A stretch of DNA of 64,000 nucleotides from NCBI RefSeq assembly GCF_034366785.1, contig NZ_CP112935.1, forward strand, positions 1 through 64,000, written 5' to 3'. A program made the translations under genes and the position numbers. Origin of the DNA: Candidatus Trichorickettsia mobilis. GTDB taxonomy: Bacteria; Pseudomonadota; Alphaproteobacteria; Rickettsiales; Rickettsiaceae. Shown piece by piece: positions 1 to 10,182 of the stretch. Each line of letters opens with the position of its first letter. The first letter of the stretch is position 1. The notes beneath the pieces are model-generated. The model was not told the DNA's origin. It was given only the letters and a program-made list of their open reading frames with translations, and searched no databases.

Positions 1-639
1 ATGTCATGACAAAACTCGGCATGCCGGCTACCAAAAAAATTGCCTGATTTTTAACAAAATTAAACAACACGTCCAAATTCTGATTCATGCAACAAAGCCG
101 TTTCAATATGGGGTAATAATAACCTTAAAATACAGCAGGAAGCAAAAATTAAAAAATAATAGATCATTAAAGTTGTTTTGATTAGCCAAAAATAGGAAAA
201 TACACAATGAACAAGACTTCTTGATGCCCTTAATTAATATTATTTTTTTTAACACTAGCAGAATTGTTATTAGGCAAGAAAATAGTGTGGTTATTATTCT
301 GTTTAGTCATAGCTGAATTAGTTATAATAAAAATTGACACACAAAGTATTGTAATCAAAAAAATAACAGCGTAAATCTTCATAATTTTCATATTAATAAT
401 ATTAATTATTGTTCATAAATTTACTTTATATGACTACAGAGGATACCGTCAAGTTAAATAAATGAGTATTCACCATACTTTAAATTTTGTTTCTTAAGCA
501 ATTAAGAATAGGCCTTCAGTTAAGAACTCTTGCTCTGACGCAGAATGATTAGGAAAGCTTTGAGTTATAGTGTCTGTAAGATCAAATCTTGAATTCTACA
601 GGTCTATAAATCACAGAATTTATGCAACAAAGTTCCTCT
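1..639. other. AT-rich non-coding left flank
   Basis: No gene longer than about 55 codons is convincing here. The only candidate is a 53-residue opposite-strand ORF listed separately. The stretch just right of the relaxase stop codon has no strong hairpin that I could identify as a terminator. I see no tRNA, iteron set or insertion-sequence end. Confidence 0.5.
230..391 (-). CDS. possible small single-pass membrane protein (53 aa)
   Basis: This opposite-strand ORF starts at an ATG ending at 391, with a second ATG three codons later, and stops at 230-232. It encodes a short basic N-terminus, a hydrophobic segment of about 20 residues (rich in I, L, V and F) and a polar Asn-rich tail, so it would be a signal-anchored or secreted small protein. 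No Shine-Dalgarno sequence is visible before either ATG and AT-rich DNA yields such ORFs by chance. I do not recognise a family. It lies in the same direction as, and downstream of, the large relaxase gene. Confidence 0.25.
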   Translation of the reverse strand: MKIMKIYAVIFLITILCVSIFIITNSAMTKQNNNHTIFLPNNNSASVKKNNIN

Positions 640-3600
640 CTAGAACTTCATCCCCATATCATGTCTGATTACCTGCTGTTGTTGCTTTAACAACTGTTGT
701 TCTTCTTTATGCAGCTCTTCTAATTTAGCTCCAACATTGCTTTCTTTGAGATAACGGCTCAGTGCTTTATCATTCATTTTATATTGCAGGTAAGGTTTGA
801 TACCTTCGTGCTTTATACCACTCACTTCAACATATCCGTGTTGCTCAATATGATTGAGGTCGTTATTAATTTCTGCGACCACATGATTATAACAGCTCTT
901 ATACATATCACCTGCAACTTGGCCGAGCTGTGACGCAGTTCTTATTTTATCGACAACTTCCTCTTCTTTTATAATATTAGAGCTAATCATCATGACACTA
1001 TCAAGTCGTAAGTTAGTTAATAATTCAGGCTGTCGCTTATAAATAGCGTTTATAGAATTTATATAGTCTCTGGTTCTTTCTTGATCGGGAGAACATAATA
1101 ATCCTGAATGATTACTTTGGATCTGAGTGCAGAATTGCTTTTCTTTTTCTAGAACATCAATTACCTCTGTTACGGTAGTAGCCTCAGCTTTTCCTCTGTT
1201 AAATTCATCGATCCTTGACCAAGTGTAACTTTCAAACGCTTTTTTCCATTCGGTTACCAACAGTTTTTGTTGATCTTCGTCACTCAAGGATCTCAGCTTC
1301 TCGGTTAAACCATCGAAATCATATTTCGGGTTAAAGATTTTGATGTCTTCCAGACGACCTGCATGAAACTGCATAAACATCTTTAACCCTGAATGCTCGA
1401 CTTGGGCTTTCTCTTGAACAAGCTCTAAATTGGCACTAACCAACTTCTTCCACCAATCTGGGCTATTTACTGCTTGGTATACTTTCTCTGCTATACAACA
1501 CTTGTCATAATTAGTTGATTGCTCATTATGTGTGTTACTACCGTATTCGGTTATACAAGCATAAACCGTATTCAAAGCCATTGTACGATGAATATCCGGC
1601 ACAATAGTTCCCAGCTGCTCCTGATGCAGAAGAATTACGTCTCTGGCCAAGATCTTATATAAGTCCAGTTTATCAGTTTTACCTTGTAAAGCTCTTTCGT
1701 ATTTTTTATGTAGCTTGCTATCCAAATATACCGATTGTACTTTTTTCTCATACTCCTCTTGTAGATCAGACAGTAAGCTATGTAATGGCTGGGTACTTTG
1801 CTTTTTATCTTCAAATGTTAGAGAAAACTTAGACTCGCTATCTCTTTGATTAGAAACGGTTTCATTATTTACAGCTATAGAAGTTAAAATATCTCTGAAC
1901 AGACCTTGTCTTACATCAAGAAAATCATGAGCTTTGCTGCTAATTCCCTTAGCTATTCGGTAATCCATATACGACTTAGCCTCACTACTACCAATTATTT
2001 CCTGCATATCGGCAATATTATGAGCCTGTTCTATGATAACGTCGAGCTTCTTCGGGGTGCTATTAGCTATAATCCGTTGTTGCCACAGTAAACGAGAGGC
2101 AATATCTTTAATATCACTTTTCTTATGTTCTCGGCCTTCAATTTTACTATGAATCACCGCCTCAAGTTTCTCAGTTGTTGACAACGATATCGTTGTCGCT
2201 CTCGCTATTCTCAAACTCTCTTTTATATTATCCAAAGTTAATTTCTCAGGTAACTTATCGGCCAGATCCCATCCTTCTTCAAACAAGCCTTGATGTACCT
2301 GCCCTTCAAATTCCAAGCTATTAGGATTAACTATCGATACCATACCTATATGACCGTTAATGCTGTTGATTTTACTGCATATCGCAGCAGCCGCCTTATG
2401 GCCAGCCTGATCATTATCCGGCCAGATTACTACCTCTCTATCACTGGAAATACCCCAATTAGCTTTATCGGCTGAGCCGCTTCCTCCTAACCATGACACT
2501 ACTGTATATTCCGGCATTAATTCTTGAGCTTTATCAGCAGTCTTCTCACCTTCAACTATTAAAATAGGCTTTCTGCTAGCACTAATCTTCTCTGCTCCGT
2601 AAATCGGCTTACAACCTTGATCGCTAAAGCCTTTTAATCTCCAACCTTCTTTGCCGAAAGCGGCGTTACGACACCAGGCAACCGGTAATACCTGCTTGTC
2701 GCCAGTAGTTTTTTCTGTCAATCTGACGCTATACCCCAGTAACTCGCCATTAACATTACGATACTCATACACTCCTTGGCATTGATGTTCTCGCAACATA
2801 TGTCGCAAATGCTTGCTTACTATAAATTGCGGCGCTGACTTTGGTACCTTGTTAACCGCCAACCATTCATTTGTCGGCTTCTCTGCTGCTATATCTTCCT
2901 TGTGCTGTTGTTTTAAATTACCGGCATTAACCTGTTGAGATCCTCTATCTCTATAACCTTCGACTCCAGCAACAATAGCAACAAACTCCAGTGCTTCCTT
3001 CTTATTAAAACCTCGTGCTTGTTCAATAAACCCATAAATATCACCTTTATCACCGGTACTAAATCTATTCCAACTACCGCTATTGAGGTTCATACTCAAA
3101 CTGCCACAGCTTAGATGATTTCCTTGCTTACGAATCTTGCCGCCGTCATTATTAATGGAAAGGGCATAATCTCTAAATATTTGTTCAAAATGGCTACTGG
3201 TCAGATTTTTATTAACCTGCTCAAAAGTAAGCGGCGCTTCTCTAACCACATTCCTGTTTCGTAAACATGATTTTCTTACTCGCTTCTCCGGAACTACAGA
3301 ATCAACCAAATTATCAGCTGCTGGTGTTCTCTCATTCTTGGCCATTTCTTTTGCCTCTTGCTCTTTTGCAAGGCTTTGCTGTTGTCCGCTGCGGCTATAA
3401 TAATCGAGCACTAAGTCTCGACCGTCATCATTAACTACTACCTTGGCAATCTGCTCAAAAGTAAAATTATTGCTTTGCCGTAAGCCGTTTAGTTTCGCTA
3501 TAAACTCTTGCTCGTATTTATTTGGCAGCAACTGCTTTAATCCGGCAATCTCTGCCCCTAGTTTTTCCTTCGCATTAATAAATTCTCCTTCATCAAGAGC

Positions 3601-6600
3601 GGTCTTCAGCTCCTGCAACTTGATGCCGCTTTTCTCATACTCCACCAAACGCTGATTTAATACCTCTACTCCGGCTATCGCCTCCTGTCTCTCTTTGGTT
3701 AAACCAAACATTTTACCAAGACCTATGCCTTTCAATTCACCTATTAAAGAAGGGTTGTTTTTTACTTGCCTTGCAATACTGTTCAACATAACCTGGGGAT
3801 TATTCTCAACTAAAGACTTCCAATTATCTAGTACCTCATTAGCAGGAGCTTTATATACTCTGGTGAAGTACTCTAAAATTAGATTCTCTCGGTAATTTTC
3901 AAGCTTACCTACCTCTAACGTTATAACTCTATGCTCATTGGCATTTGCCTTTAATGCCTCGTTTTTCTGAAGAATCTCATGCTCAATCTCATAAACAAAC
4001 TGACTTACTGCTTGCAAGTTACTATCCAGACTGAGTACTTGCTTGTCCTTCTCAGCTTTTGGCAAAAGCTTACGGTTATCTTGAGCTCTGATAATTACCT
4101 CAAACACTTTCATCATTTCTTGCCAGCTGCTATTGCTGCCGAGGGTAGCGGAAGCTTCAATTTCTTCCAGGTAATATTTATATGGAGATAATTCTGCATG
4201 CTTCTGAACTGTTTCATAATTCAGGTTTAGCTGAGTCATGTAGTCACCCATAGTAAGCCGTGGCTTGGAATCGGTACTGCTAACTCCTTCCATCGCCTTG
4301 TTTAAAGACGCTCTTAACTGTTGTATACCGGGCAAGGCTGCTTCTTTCTCTTGCTCAAAATTTTCCAGCTCTTTAATAGTAGCCAAAGTTATGCCGCACT
4401 CTGTAGTTTCAGAGGCTTCACTTTCTTTAAAGGTAAGTAACAAGTGATTTACCCATTTCTCATGAGCATCTTTCCCCCACAACTCGGCAGGCGCAGTAAC
4501 TATGCTACTACTCTTGCCTTGTGCATGCTGATCTTCTCTCCACTTAGACAGTCCTCTGTAAACTTCCAGAGCACGATCAAATGTTTTCTCATTGACAATA
4601 GCGCTCACAACTCCTTCTCCAACCTCATCATTACCAAGCTTATTACGCTGAGTTCTGATCCAATTACTCTTAATATCTAGGTACTTGCCTTCAAGATTCA
4701 CCTCAGCGTCGTTTAGTTTACTCTGCAGCTCCAGGTCAACCCAACCGTTATAATGCCGACAAATATTATCGGCATGACCTCTTAACTCTTTTCGGGTTTG
4801 CTTCAGTTCATCAAACAATATTGTTAGTTCTTCTTTGCTACTTTCCTTTAATACACTCCAAATTGCCGAATTTTTCTCAGCTTTTGATAAATTGCTAAAT
4901 TTTACTCTATCACCCTCTACTTCGGTTATAACTTTGCTATTTCCGGTAAATATCAGCGCATTAGGGTCAATAACTATTTCTCTAGCATCGGTAATTACAA
5001 ACTTCTTTGCCAATTGTTGCTGTAATGATGCCAACTTTAACGGTTGCTGATGCCGCTCTTTCCATTCCGAAATCTTCCCATGCAAATTAAATAATAGCTC
5101 TCTTGATTCTAGATAATTTTTAATTACTTGCTCATTACCGCTTAAAACTTCACCGGCTCGATAATCTCGCGCAAAATTATTATCTACTCGCTTACTTGAA
5201 GCTAAAGCAAGTCCTACATACCACGCCGGCAGCTCTTTATCCGCCTCGCCTTGGGTTAAACTTTTAGAATAAGCTTTAATATTAAACTTTTCTCTGGCTT
5301 CTCGAGTGTCCTCATTAATTCTCCTGTAAACAATGTCTTCCAATACCTCCTGCGATGCGTACATCTTAACATCTAACTTATGCCGACTCATCAATACGTT
5401 AAAAGCCTCATAACCGATAACCGGCTCATGATAAATCCGCATATGGTCTACAGTTTCTCCTTGGAGCTTATAGCCGGTTACCGCATAACCGTGTTTAAAC
5501 CTGACGGGGTATTTTTCTTCACCGGTATTTATCTTTACCAACTGTTTACTACCGTCAGCTTTATGTACCAGGGCTTTGAAAACTCCATGGCCGTATTTAT
5601 CCGGTTGCTCAAAATCAATAACCGTTGCTACCTCACCGTTTAAAACCCCGTTAAAACCTTGCTGAGCTTTTTTGTTAGTTTCAAAGACTATTTGCTCGCC
5701 TTTAAACAATTCTACCGTCTCCTGCCCGCAACGAAACTTTGCTCCCGCCCCCTTTAATACCCCAGCCTGCCTCAAGCGTTCTCTGACCTCAATATTAAAA
5801 TGGTTTACCGCAGCGTTAGTATAAGCTCCGATTACCACTGAACGAACCGCGGCAAGATCATAACGTTTTAGCTTGTCTGCCTGCTGCAAATATTCTTCTA
5901 CATAATCATTTACTAACACGGCTTTAGTCGCCTCGGCATTACTCTTAATCTTGAATACTCCAAGCTCATGGTATATCGCCAGAGCTTGAGATATTTTGTA
6001 TTGCCCGACCAGTTTGGTAGCTAATCGCTGTTGTTCTCTGATATGCGGATCAGGATGTTGATGACGCATTATTTCAGTTAACCTGCTACGACCGGCAATA
6101 TTTCCGGCTTTCTTAAATGCTCCGGTCATACCTACGGCAGCAAACTGGTTATTATCCCCTACTAGAATCACCTTAGCGCCAGATTTCTTAACCTCATTAA
6201 CCAGATAATCCATGTTTGCCAGCTCTACCATTGATGCCTCATCAACAATCAATACCGTCTTAACATCTAACGCCCCCAACTGATGTTGATACTGTGCCTC
6301 TGAGTAATAATCGCTACGTAAGGCTAGCTCAAATTTCACCCCTCTTTCTTCTTGCCAGCTCTTACGCCACTGTGCAATATTCTTAGCCTCAATCCCTGCC
6401 GCTTTAGCTAACGTCAAAGCAGCAGCACTACTTGGGGCAGCTCCTAGTACCTTATAGCCTGCACGTTGGTATTGTTTTACTATTACTCGCATCGAATGGG
6501 TCTTACCCGCACCCGGCCAACCTTCTAATACACTAATATCGCTACCGTTTATTACTTCAACCACCGCTTGTCTTTGTTCAGCAGTTAAAGAAGGCTGCTC

Positions 6601-7818
6601 TTTGGCCACCAGATTAAGATCTATACCGGTTTTTTCTTTTATTGATTGTTGAATATTGTTGCCAAAAGCTCTGATTCCTTCTGCCAACTCTTCGCTTAAA
6701 GAACGATGATCCATAGCTTCAACGTTTACATTTAGTGCATGTTTATGACTATCCGCCAGTTGCTCCACCGTTTGCTCATAGCGTTGCTCCAGCTCTATTC
6801 GCTTAGTCAGCGCATATAACTTTCTTCCTTTAAGGTCACAAGGATTGATTAAAGTGATGTTTTTAGAAGCAAGTAATTGCTCATAAGTTACCATGAATTC
6901 GGTACTATATTTAGTATTCAACTGCTCTATATCATAGCTTTTAAATGCGGCAGATACGCCGCCTTGTTCCTTCGCAACCTCCGAGAGTTCTATACTTGAG
7001 TAAAGTACTTCCGACAGTACTTTTGCAATATCTTCCGGCGTAAATACCGGCTTGTTTATTGACAGCTTTTGGAAAATAAGCTCGGGGTTATCCCGAATCA
7101 TTACAGCATTCTCTTTTACTATTTCCTCGTTAAGCTGAGTAAGTTCTGCTGATTTAATATAATTAGCTGGCCCTTGATGAACACCGGGGATTAACTCAAT
7201 GCCTCGAGCCTTATGCGACAGGTGAGATATGCGATCAATATGTCCGTGAAATTCCAGATGTCGGTTAACCACATTACCCCACTCTTCACGCTGTAATCTT
7301 AGAAAAGGTATGGTTTGCCATTCCCTAACTTTCTTACCAAAGACCAATTCACCATTCTCTGATTGTAACAACTCTCTGGTAGTCATTTGAATGTGTACAT
7401 GAGGGTTATTTTCTCGGTCATAATGAATATTAATATCTGCTATGATTCCTTGTTTATTTAAGAAATCGGCGTAATCATCAATAATATCAATCTGCTGTTC
7501 TTCGGTCAGTTCTTTGGGTAAAGCAAGGATCATTTTATGCGCAGGCCTGGCATCACATCTTATATCCACATGTTCAGCTTTATTCCATAAGCGTTCACGA
7601 TCAAACACCCACTCTGCTACAGCATTAGGAGCATATATTTTACTAAAAAACAAGCCTTCCTTGTCGGAATAATCATATACTATTTCTGTTACAACTCCCG
7701 TGTCCTTATCTATACTTTGATAAGTAAGCTTACTTCTAGAAATATAAGCAGCAGACGCAACAGCATTTTGTCCTTTGCTACGCTGCACAGATGATTTGTG
7801 ATTATGATAAATCGCCAT
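640..7818 (-). CDS. traA: conjugative relaxase-helicase-primase, MobA/MobL (TraA_Ti-like)
   Basis: This 2392-residue relaxase would nick oriT, stay covalently bound to the transferred strand and unwind it. The N-terminal MobA/MobL domain has a Tyr25 candidate nucleophile and the metal-binding His triad (His132, His140, His142 in NPHVHIQ). A RecD/TraI-type helicase follows, with Walker A GWPGAGKT at about 433-440 and Walker B VDEAS at about 525. A long charged, partly coiled-coil middle leads to a primase-like part: a GDKGDIYGF segment near residue 1585 and a TOPRIM-like ILIVEGEK segment near 1750, followed by NDQAG. Ti-plasmid TraA is about 1100 residues, so this is a relaxase plus fused primase module and tail. 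It is divergent from the HU/TraC/TraD genes, as traA is from traCD on Ti plasmids. The domain reading is firm; whether it is active is inference. Confidence 0.93.
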   Translation of the reverse strand: MAIYHNHKSSVQRSKGQNAVASAAYISRSKLTYQSIDKDTGVVTEIVYDYSDKEGLFFSKIYAPNAVAEWVFDRERLWNKAEHVDIRCDARPAHKMILALPKELTEEQQIDIIDDYADFLNKQGIIADINIHYDRENNPHVHIQMTTRELLQSENGELVFGKKVREWQTIPFLRLQREEWGNVVNRHLEFHGHIDRISHLSHKARGIELIPGVHQGPANYIKSAELTQLNEEIVKENAVMIRDNPELIFQKLSINKPVFTPEDIAKVLSEVLYSSIELSEVAKEQGGVSAAFKSYDIEQLNTKYSTEFMVTYEQLLASKNITLINPCDLKGRKLYALTKRIELEQRYEQTVEQLADSHKHALNVNVEAMDHRSLSEELAEGIRAFGNNIQQSIKEKTGIDLNLVAKEQPSLTAEQRQAVVEVINGSDISVLEGWPGAGKTHSMRVIVKQYQRAGYKVLGAAPSSAAALTLAKAAGIEAKNIAQWRKSWQEERGVKFELALRSDYYSEAQYQHQLGALDVKTVLIVDEASMVELANMDYLVNEVKKSGAKVILVGDNNQFAAVGMTGAFKKAGNIAGRSRLTEIMRHQHPDPHIREQQRLATKLVGQYKISQALAIYHELGVFKIKSNAEATKAVLVNDYVEEYLQQADKLKRYDLAAVRSVVIGAYTNAAVNHFNIEVRERLRQAGVLKGAGAKFRCGQETVELFKGEQIVFETNKKAQQGFNGVLNGEVATVIDFEQPDKYGHGVFKALVHKADGSKQLVKINTGEEKYPVRFKHGYAVTGYKLQGETVDHMRIYHEPVIGYEAFNVLMSRHKLDVKMYASQEVLEDIVYRRINEDTREAREKFNIKAYSKSLTQGEADKELPAWYVGLALASSKRVDNNFARDYRAGEVLSGNEQVIKNYLESRELLFNLHGKISEWKERHQQPLKLASLQQQLAKKFVITDAREIVIDPNALIFTGNSKVITEVEGDRVKFSNLSKAEKNSAIWSVLKESSKEELTILFDELKQTRKELRGHADNICRHYNGWVDLELQSKLNDAEVNLEGKYLDIKSNWIRTQRNKLGNDEVGEGVVSAIVNEKTFDRALEVYRGLSKWREDQHAQGKSSSIVTAPAELWGKDAHEKWVNHLLLTFKESEASETTECGITLATIKELENFEQEKEAALPGIQQLRASLNKAMEGVSSTDSKPRLTMGDYMTQLNLNYETVQKHAELSPYKYYLEEIEASATLGSNSSWQEMMKVFEVIIRAQDNRKLLPKAEKDKQVLSLDSNLQAVSQFVYEIEHEILQKNEALKANANEHRVITLEVGKLENYRENLILEYFTRVYKAPANEVLDNWKSLVENNPQVMLNSIARQVKNNPSLIGELKGIGLGKMFGLTKERQEAIAGVEVLNQRLVEYEKSGIKLQELKTALDEGEFINAKEKLGAEIAGLKQLLPNKYEQEFIAKLNGLRQSNNFTFEQIAKVVVNDDGRDLVLDYYSRSGQQQSLAKEQEAKEMAKNERTPAADNLVDSVVPEKRVRKSCLRNRNVVREAPLTFEQVNKNLTSSHFEQIFRDYALSINNDGGKIRKQGNHLSCGSLSMNLNSGSWNRFSTGDKGDIYGFIEQARGFNKKEALEFVAIVAGVEGYRDRGSQQVNAGNLKQQHKEDIAAEKPTNEWLAVNKVPKSAPQFIVSKHLRHMLREHQCQGVYEYRNVNGELLGYSVRLTEKTTGDKQVLPVAWCRNAAFGKEGWRLKGFSDQGCKPIYGAEKISASRKPILIVEGEKTADKAQELMPEYTVVSWLGGSGSADKANWGISSDREVVIWPDNDQAGHKAAAAICSKINSINGHIGMVSIVNPNSLEFEGQVHQGLFEEGWDLADKLPEKLTLDNIKESLRIARATTISLSTTEKLEAVIHSKIEGREHKKSDIKDIASRLLWQQRIIANSTPKKLDVIIEQAHNIADMQEIIGSSEAKSYMDYRIAKGISSKAHDFLDVRQGLFRDILTSIAVNNETVSNQRDSESKFSLTFEDKKQSTQPLHSLLSDLQEEYEKKVQSVYLDSKLHKKYERALQGKTDKLDLYKILARDVILLHQEQLGTIVPDIHRTMALNTVYACITEYGSNTHNEQSTNYDKCCIAEKVYQAVNSPDWWKKLVSANLELVQEKAQVEHSGLKMFMQFHAGRLEDIKIFNPKYDFDGLTEKLRSLSDEDQQKLLVTEWKKAFESYTWSRIDEFNRGKAEATTVTEVIDVLEKEKQFCTQIQSNHSGLLCSPDQERTRDYINSINAIYKRQPELLTNLRLDSVMMISSNIIKEEEVVDKIRTASQLGQVAGDMYKSCYNHVVAEINNDLNHIEQHGYVEVSGIKHEGIKPYLQYKMNDKALSRYLKESNVGAKLEELHKEEQQLLKQQQQVIRHDMGMKF

Positions 7819-7868
7819 TTCTAGTTTTATTACTTCTTGATTTAAAATTTATCTAATTTGAGCGCGTA

Positions 7869-7898
7869 GCATTCAGGGTAACATGAATGCGTAAATAG
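7869..7898 (+). other. oriT: candidate origin of transfer (oriT 1)
   Basis: Between the divergent relaxase and HU/TraC/TraD genes lies a perfect 7-bp inverted repeat, gcattca (7869-7875) and tgaatgc (7884-7890). It is followed with no gap by gtaaatag (7891-7898). A hairpin immediately before a GTAA-type nick region is the layout of MobQ-type origins (RSF1010, Ti). The same layout with the same octamer recurs beside the second relaxase (32554-32577). The octamer alone is not rare in AT-rich DNA, so the assignment rests on placement and on the recurrence. Confidence 0.5.
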
Positions 7899-7992
7899 AT
7901 AAGCAAATTTAAAGTATAAATTGTTCTATACTAGGTGTTATATTATTATTACAATAAGGTTCGATAAAGACTACTATTAATCAGGTAATTAA

Positions 7993-8238
7993 ATGAATAA
8001 AGAACAGTTTGTTAAATATATTGCAGAAAACATGGAATGCGATGAAAAAACCGCTGAAGTTATTATCGATATATTTGCAGAAAATATTTACATGGCTATC
8101 TCAGAAGGACATGAAATAGATATCAATAATTTAGGCAAGTTTGCTATTAAAAATAGCCCTATAAGAAAAAATCAATGTGTCAAGAGACAACCGTACTTTG
8201 TCCCTGCAGAAGATTTAAAACTTGCCTGTAACTATTAA
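7993..8238 (+). CDS. HU/IHF-like DNA-bending protein (relaxosome-linked)
   Basis: This 81-residue protein has the HU/IHF start (MNKEQFVKYIAENMECDEKTAEVIID) and the characteristic INNLGKFAIKN strand turn. It lacks the usual HU arm signature GxNPxT, so DNA contacts may differ from canonical HU (about 90 residues). It is the first gene divergent from the relaxase and sits about 95 bp from the candidate oriT. A role as the bending protein of the relaxosome is therefore likely, by analogy with IHF at F oriT, but this is inference. TraC_Ti- and TraD_Ti-like genes follow within about 330 bp on the same strand. Confidence 0.85.
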   Translation: MNKEQFVKYIAENMECDEKTAEVIIDIFAENIYMAISEGHEIDINNLGKFAIKNSPIRKNQCVKRQPYFVPAEDLKLACNY

Positions 8239-8269
8239 GCCTAACTTTAACTCTAAAAAAATATCATAG

Positions 8270-8530
8270 ATGCCTAAGAAAGATCTCTCTTTAACAGAGA
8301 AAATTGCTAAACTAGAGCAACAAAAAGAACAGCTACTTAACAAAAGAAAAGATGAGTTATTCTCTATTTTTATTAATACGGCGAGCGTTGCTATGGATAA
8401 TAAATTGCTTACCGGTGCTTTATTATTCTTAAGTAAATCTGAAAATAAAGATCATCCAATACTAAAGGAATTTAAGGAGCTGGCAACGCGCAACAAAGTT
8501 CCCAGTAATACCAAATCAGCTAATACGTAA
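8270..8530 (+). CDS. TraC_Ti-like mobilization accessory protein
   Basis: This is an 86-residue protein with a charged N-terminal helix (EKIAKLEQQKEQLLNKRKDE), then a more hydrophobic helical part and a polar tail. Size, the initial Lys/Glu/Gln-rich coiled coil and the position directly before a TraD_Ti-like gene, divergent from traA, match TraC of Ti plasmids. TraC there is a relaxosome accessory protein. The match is by architecture and context; similarity is too short to be certain. It starts 31 bp after the HU-like gene and precedes the next gene by 40 bp, so the three probably form one transcript. Confidence 0.6.
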   Translation: MPKKDLSLTEKIAKLEQQKEQLLNKRKDELFSIFINTASVAMDNKLLTGALLFLSKSENKDHPILKEFKELATRNKVPSNTKSANT

Positions 8531-8570
8531 CCAGTTACATCGAGTAATCAGAAAACTTTATTATTGTCGT

Positions 8571-8789
8571 ATGCAGCAACAAAAACTGTCTTATCTTGAT
8601 CGTAAAAAAGATACTCATAAAAAAATTATGCTTGGTGGGCTGGTTATCAAAGCAGGGTTGGATTATTTCCACCCACATGATCCTGCTACTCTTTACGGAC
8701 TTTTATTACATGGTAAGCAGTTATTAAATACTGATCCTAACTTTGCTCAAGTTTGCAAAAACATTGGGAAAGAGCTAATAGAAAAATAA
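8571..8789 (+). CDS. TraD_Ti-family conjugal transfer protein
   Basis: This 72-residue protein contains DTHKKIMLGGLVIKAGLDYF followed by LYGLLLHG. That is the signature of the small TraD protein of Ti plasmids (basic helix, then LGGLvxKAGL, then a short hydrophobic helix). This TraD is unrelated to the large F-type coupling protein TraD encoded at 20939-22963. It acts with TraA and TraC at oriT in Agrobacterium, though its exact role is not well defined. A paralog with an added C-terminal domain is encoded at 32725-33177 beside the second relaxase. Confidence 0.8.
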   Translation: MQQQKLSYLDRKKDTHKKIMLGGLVIKAGLDYFHPHDPATLYGLLLHGKQLLNTDPNFAQVCKNIGKELIEK

Positions 8790-8855
8790 TAAATTAAAGC
8801 CGACTAAACATTTAATCGCATTTATCTAATAAAATTTATATAAGGAAATAATAAA

Positions 8856-9446
8856 ATGAATCCAATTGCAAGCGAAAGCTTAAAGCAACTTTTTACTGAA
8901 GCAAGAACATACAGTTCTTGGCTCCCTAAGGAAATAAGTGATCAAAATCTCCGTGATATATATGAGCTGATGAAATGGTGCCCTACAAGTGCTAATCTTA
9001 GCCCAGCTCGCATTGTATTTATACGCAACGGTGTACAGAAAGATAAGCTGCTTCCCTGCCTGTCTCCAGCAAATGTTGATAAGGTGAAATCAGCACCTGT
9101 TACCGCCATTATCGCTCAAGATGAAAAATTTTATGATCAAACAGAAAAGCTTTTCCCTCACGCCCCGACTTACAGAGAAATGTTCGCATCAAATCAAGCT
9201 CTTGCTGAAACCACGGCATTTAGAAACAGTTCTTTGCAGGGAGCTTATTTTATCTTGGCAGCTCGCGCACTTGGCTTTAGCTGTGGAGCCATGTCCGGAT
9301 TTGACAATAACAAGCTCGATGAAACTTTTTTTGCTGAAACTTCTTGGAGATCAAATTTTATTTGTAACATTGGCTATGGAAATACTGATAACCTTTTCCC
9401 TCGTCTACCAAGACTTGATTTTGAAGAAGCTTGTAGAATTATTTAG
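8856..9446 (+). CDS. nitroreductase-family protein, RutE-like (malonic semialdehyde reductase)
   Basis: This 196-residue flavin-dependent nitroreductase-fold protein closely fits the RutE/HadB subgroup in length and motifs. It has ARTYSSW and an MKWCPTSANLSPAR segment (FMN-binding region), then NSSLQGAYFILAARALG, CGAMSGFD and ICNIGYGN. RutE reduces malonic semialdehyde to 3-hydroxypropionate in pyrimidine breakdown, but no other rut genes are nearby, so the substrate here is unknown. The ATG has a good ribosome site (aaggaaat). It is metabolic cargo between mobilization genes and the IS110 element; a role in redox or detoxification is a guess. Confidence 0.85.
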   Translation: MNPIASESLKQLFTEARTYSSWLPKEISDQNLRDIYELMKWCPTSANLSPARIVFIRNGVQKDKLLPCLSPANVDKVKSAPVTAIIAQDEKFYDQTEKLFPHAPTYREMFASNQALAETTAFRNSSLQGAYFILAARALGFSCGAMSGFDNNKLDETFFAETSWRSNFICNIGYGNTDNLFPRLPRLDFEEACRII

Positions 9447-9663
9447 AAAAATTAACTACAAAGGGGTGGTTTTTATTAGTAGTGTATGCGATATCGTTGG
9501 CTTAAAAAAAATAAATATTATAACGTACATTTGCAGTTAAATTTATTCGGCGGCACGAGTGTGATTTGATGGAATGGATCTACCCTATATACAGAATCGA
9601 TATCAATTGTTATCGTTCTAAGATAGAGGTTAATTTTAAACTATAAATAATAGGGAGATCCAC

Positions 9664-9709
9664 ATGAATATTAACACGATAGGAATAGATATAGCAAAAA
9701 GAGTTTTTC
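9664..9709 (+). CDS. IS110-family transposase, exon 1 (N-terminal 15 codons)
   Basis: After a ribosome site (gggagatcc) an ATG opens a frame reading MNINTIGIDIAKRVF, the conserved start of IS110/IS1111 transposases. It includes the first catalytic Asp of the DEDD tetrad in GIDIAK. The frame breaks one base into codon 16, where the group II intron begins with gtgcg. Joining base 9709 to 11606 gives RVFQVHGVD, exactly the expected family continuation. Confidence 0.85.
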
Positions 9710-10182
9710 GTGCGCCACGAAGCGTAAATAAACTAGCTGAGGAAGGAACAGTCATAGAAGTGCCGACCTAGCACACTATATATCGAGTCTTGGGTTAGTT
9801 TTGGTAACAAAACTAACTAAGCGTAGACAGAAATATTATAGGCCGTAAGCCGAAGGGCTGAAGTTATTGAGCCTCGTTAACTTTAATTTATAAGATCGCA
9901 GACTGAGTGAAAAATCAGGAATGCAACATCACAAGCAACGTAAATAGGCAGTTGTAGTGGAGGTCTTCGGGGTCTAAGAGCATGGCATGTAATAAAAGTT
10001 TATTTAGGAACGTGGGAGATCCTGTATTTCCTGCTTGAAACGGCAGTATTAGCTGACAAGTATAATAGCAAGGAAGCTGAAAAGAAATACAGGAAATCAG
10101 ATCGGGCATAGTACCTAAGAACTCGAGTAATGTCGCTGGAGGAAAGGCCCGCGGGTAAAATCGATCTCTAAAAGGAAATGTT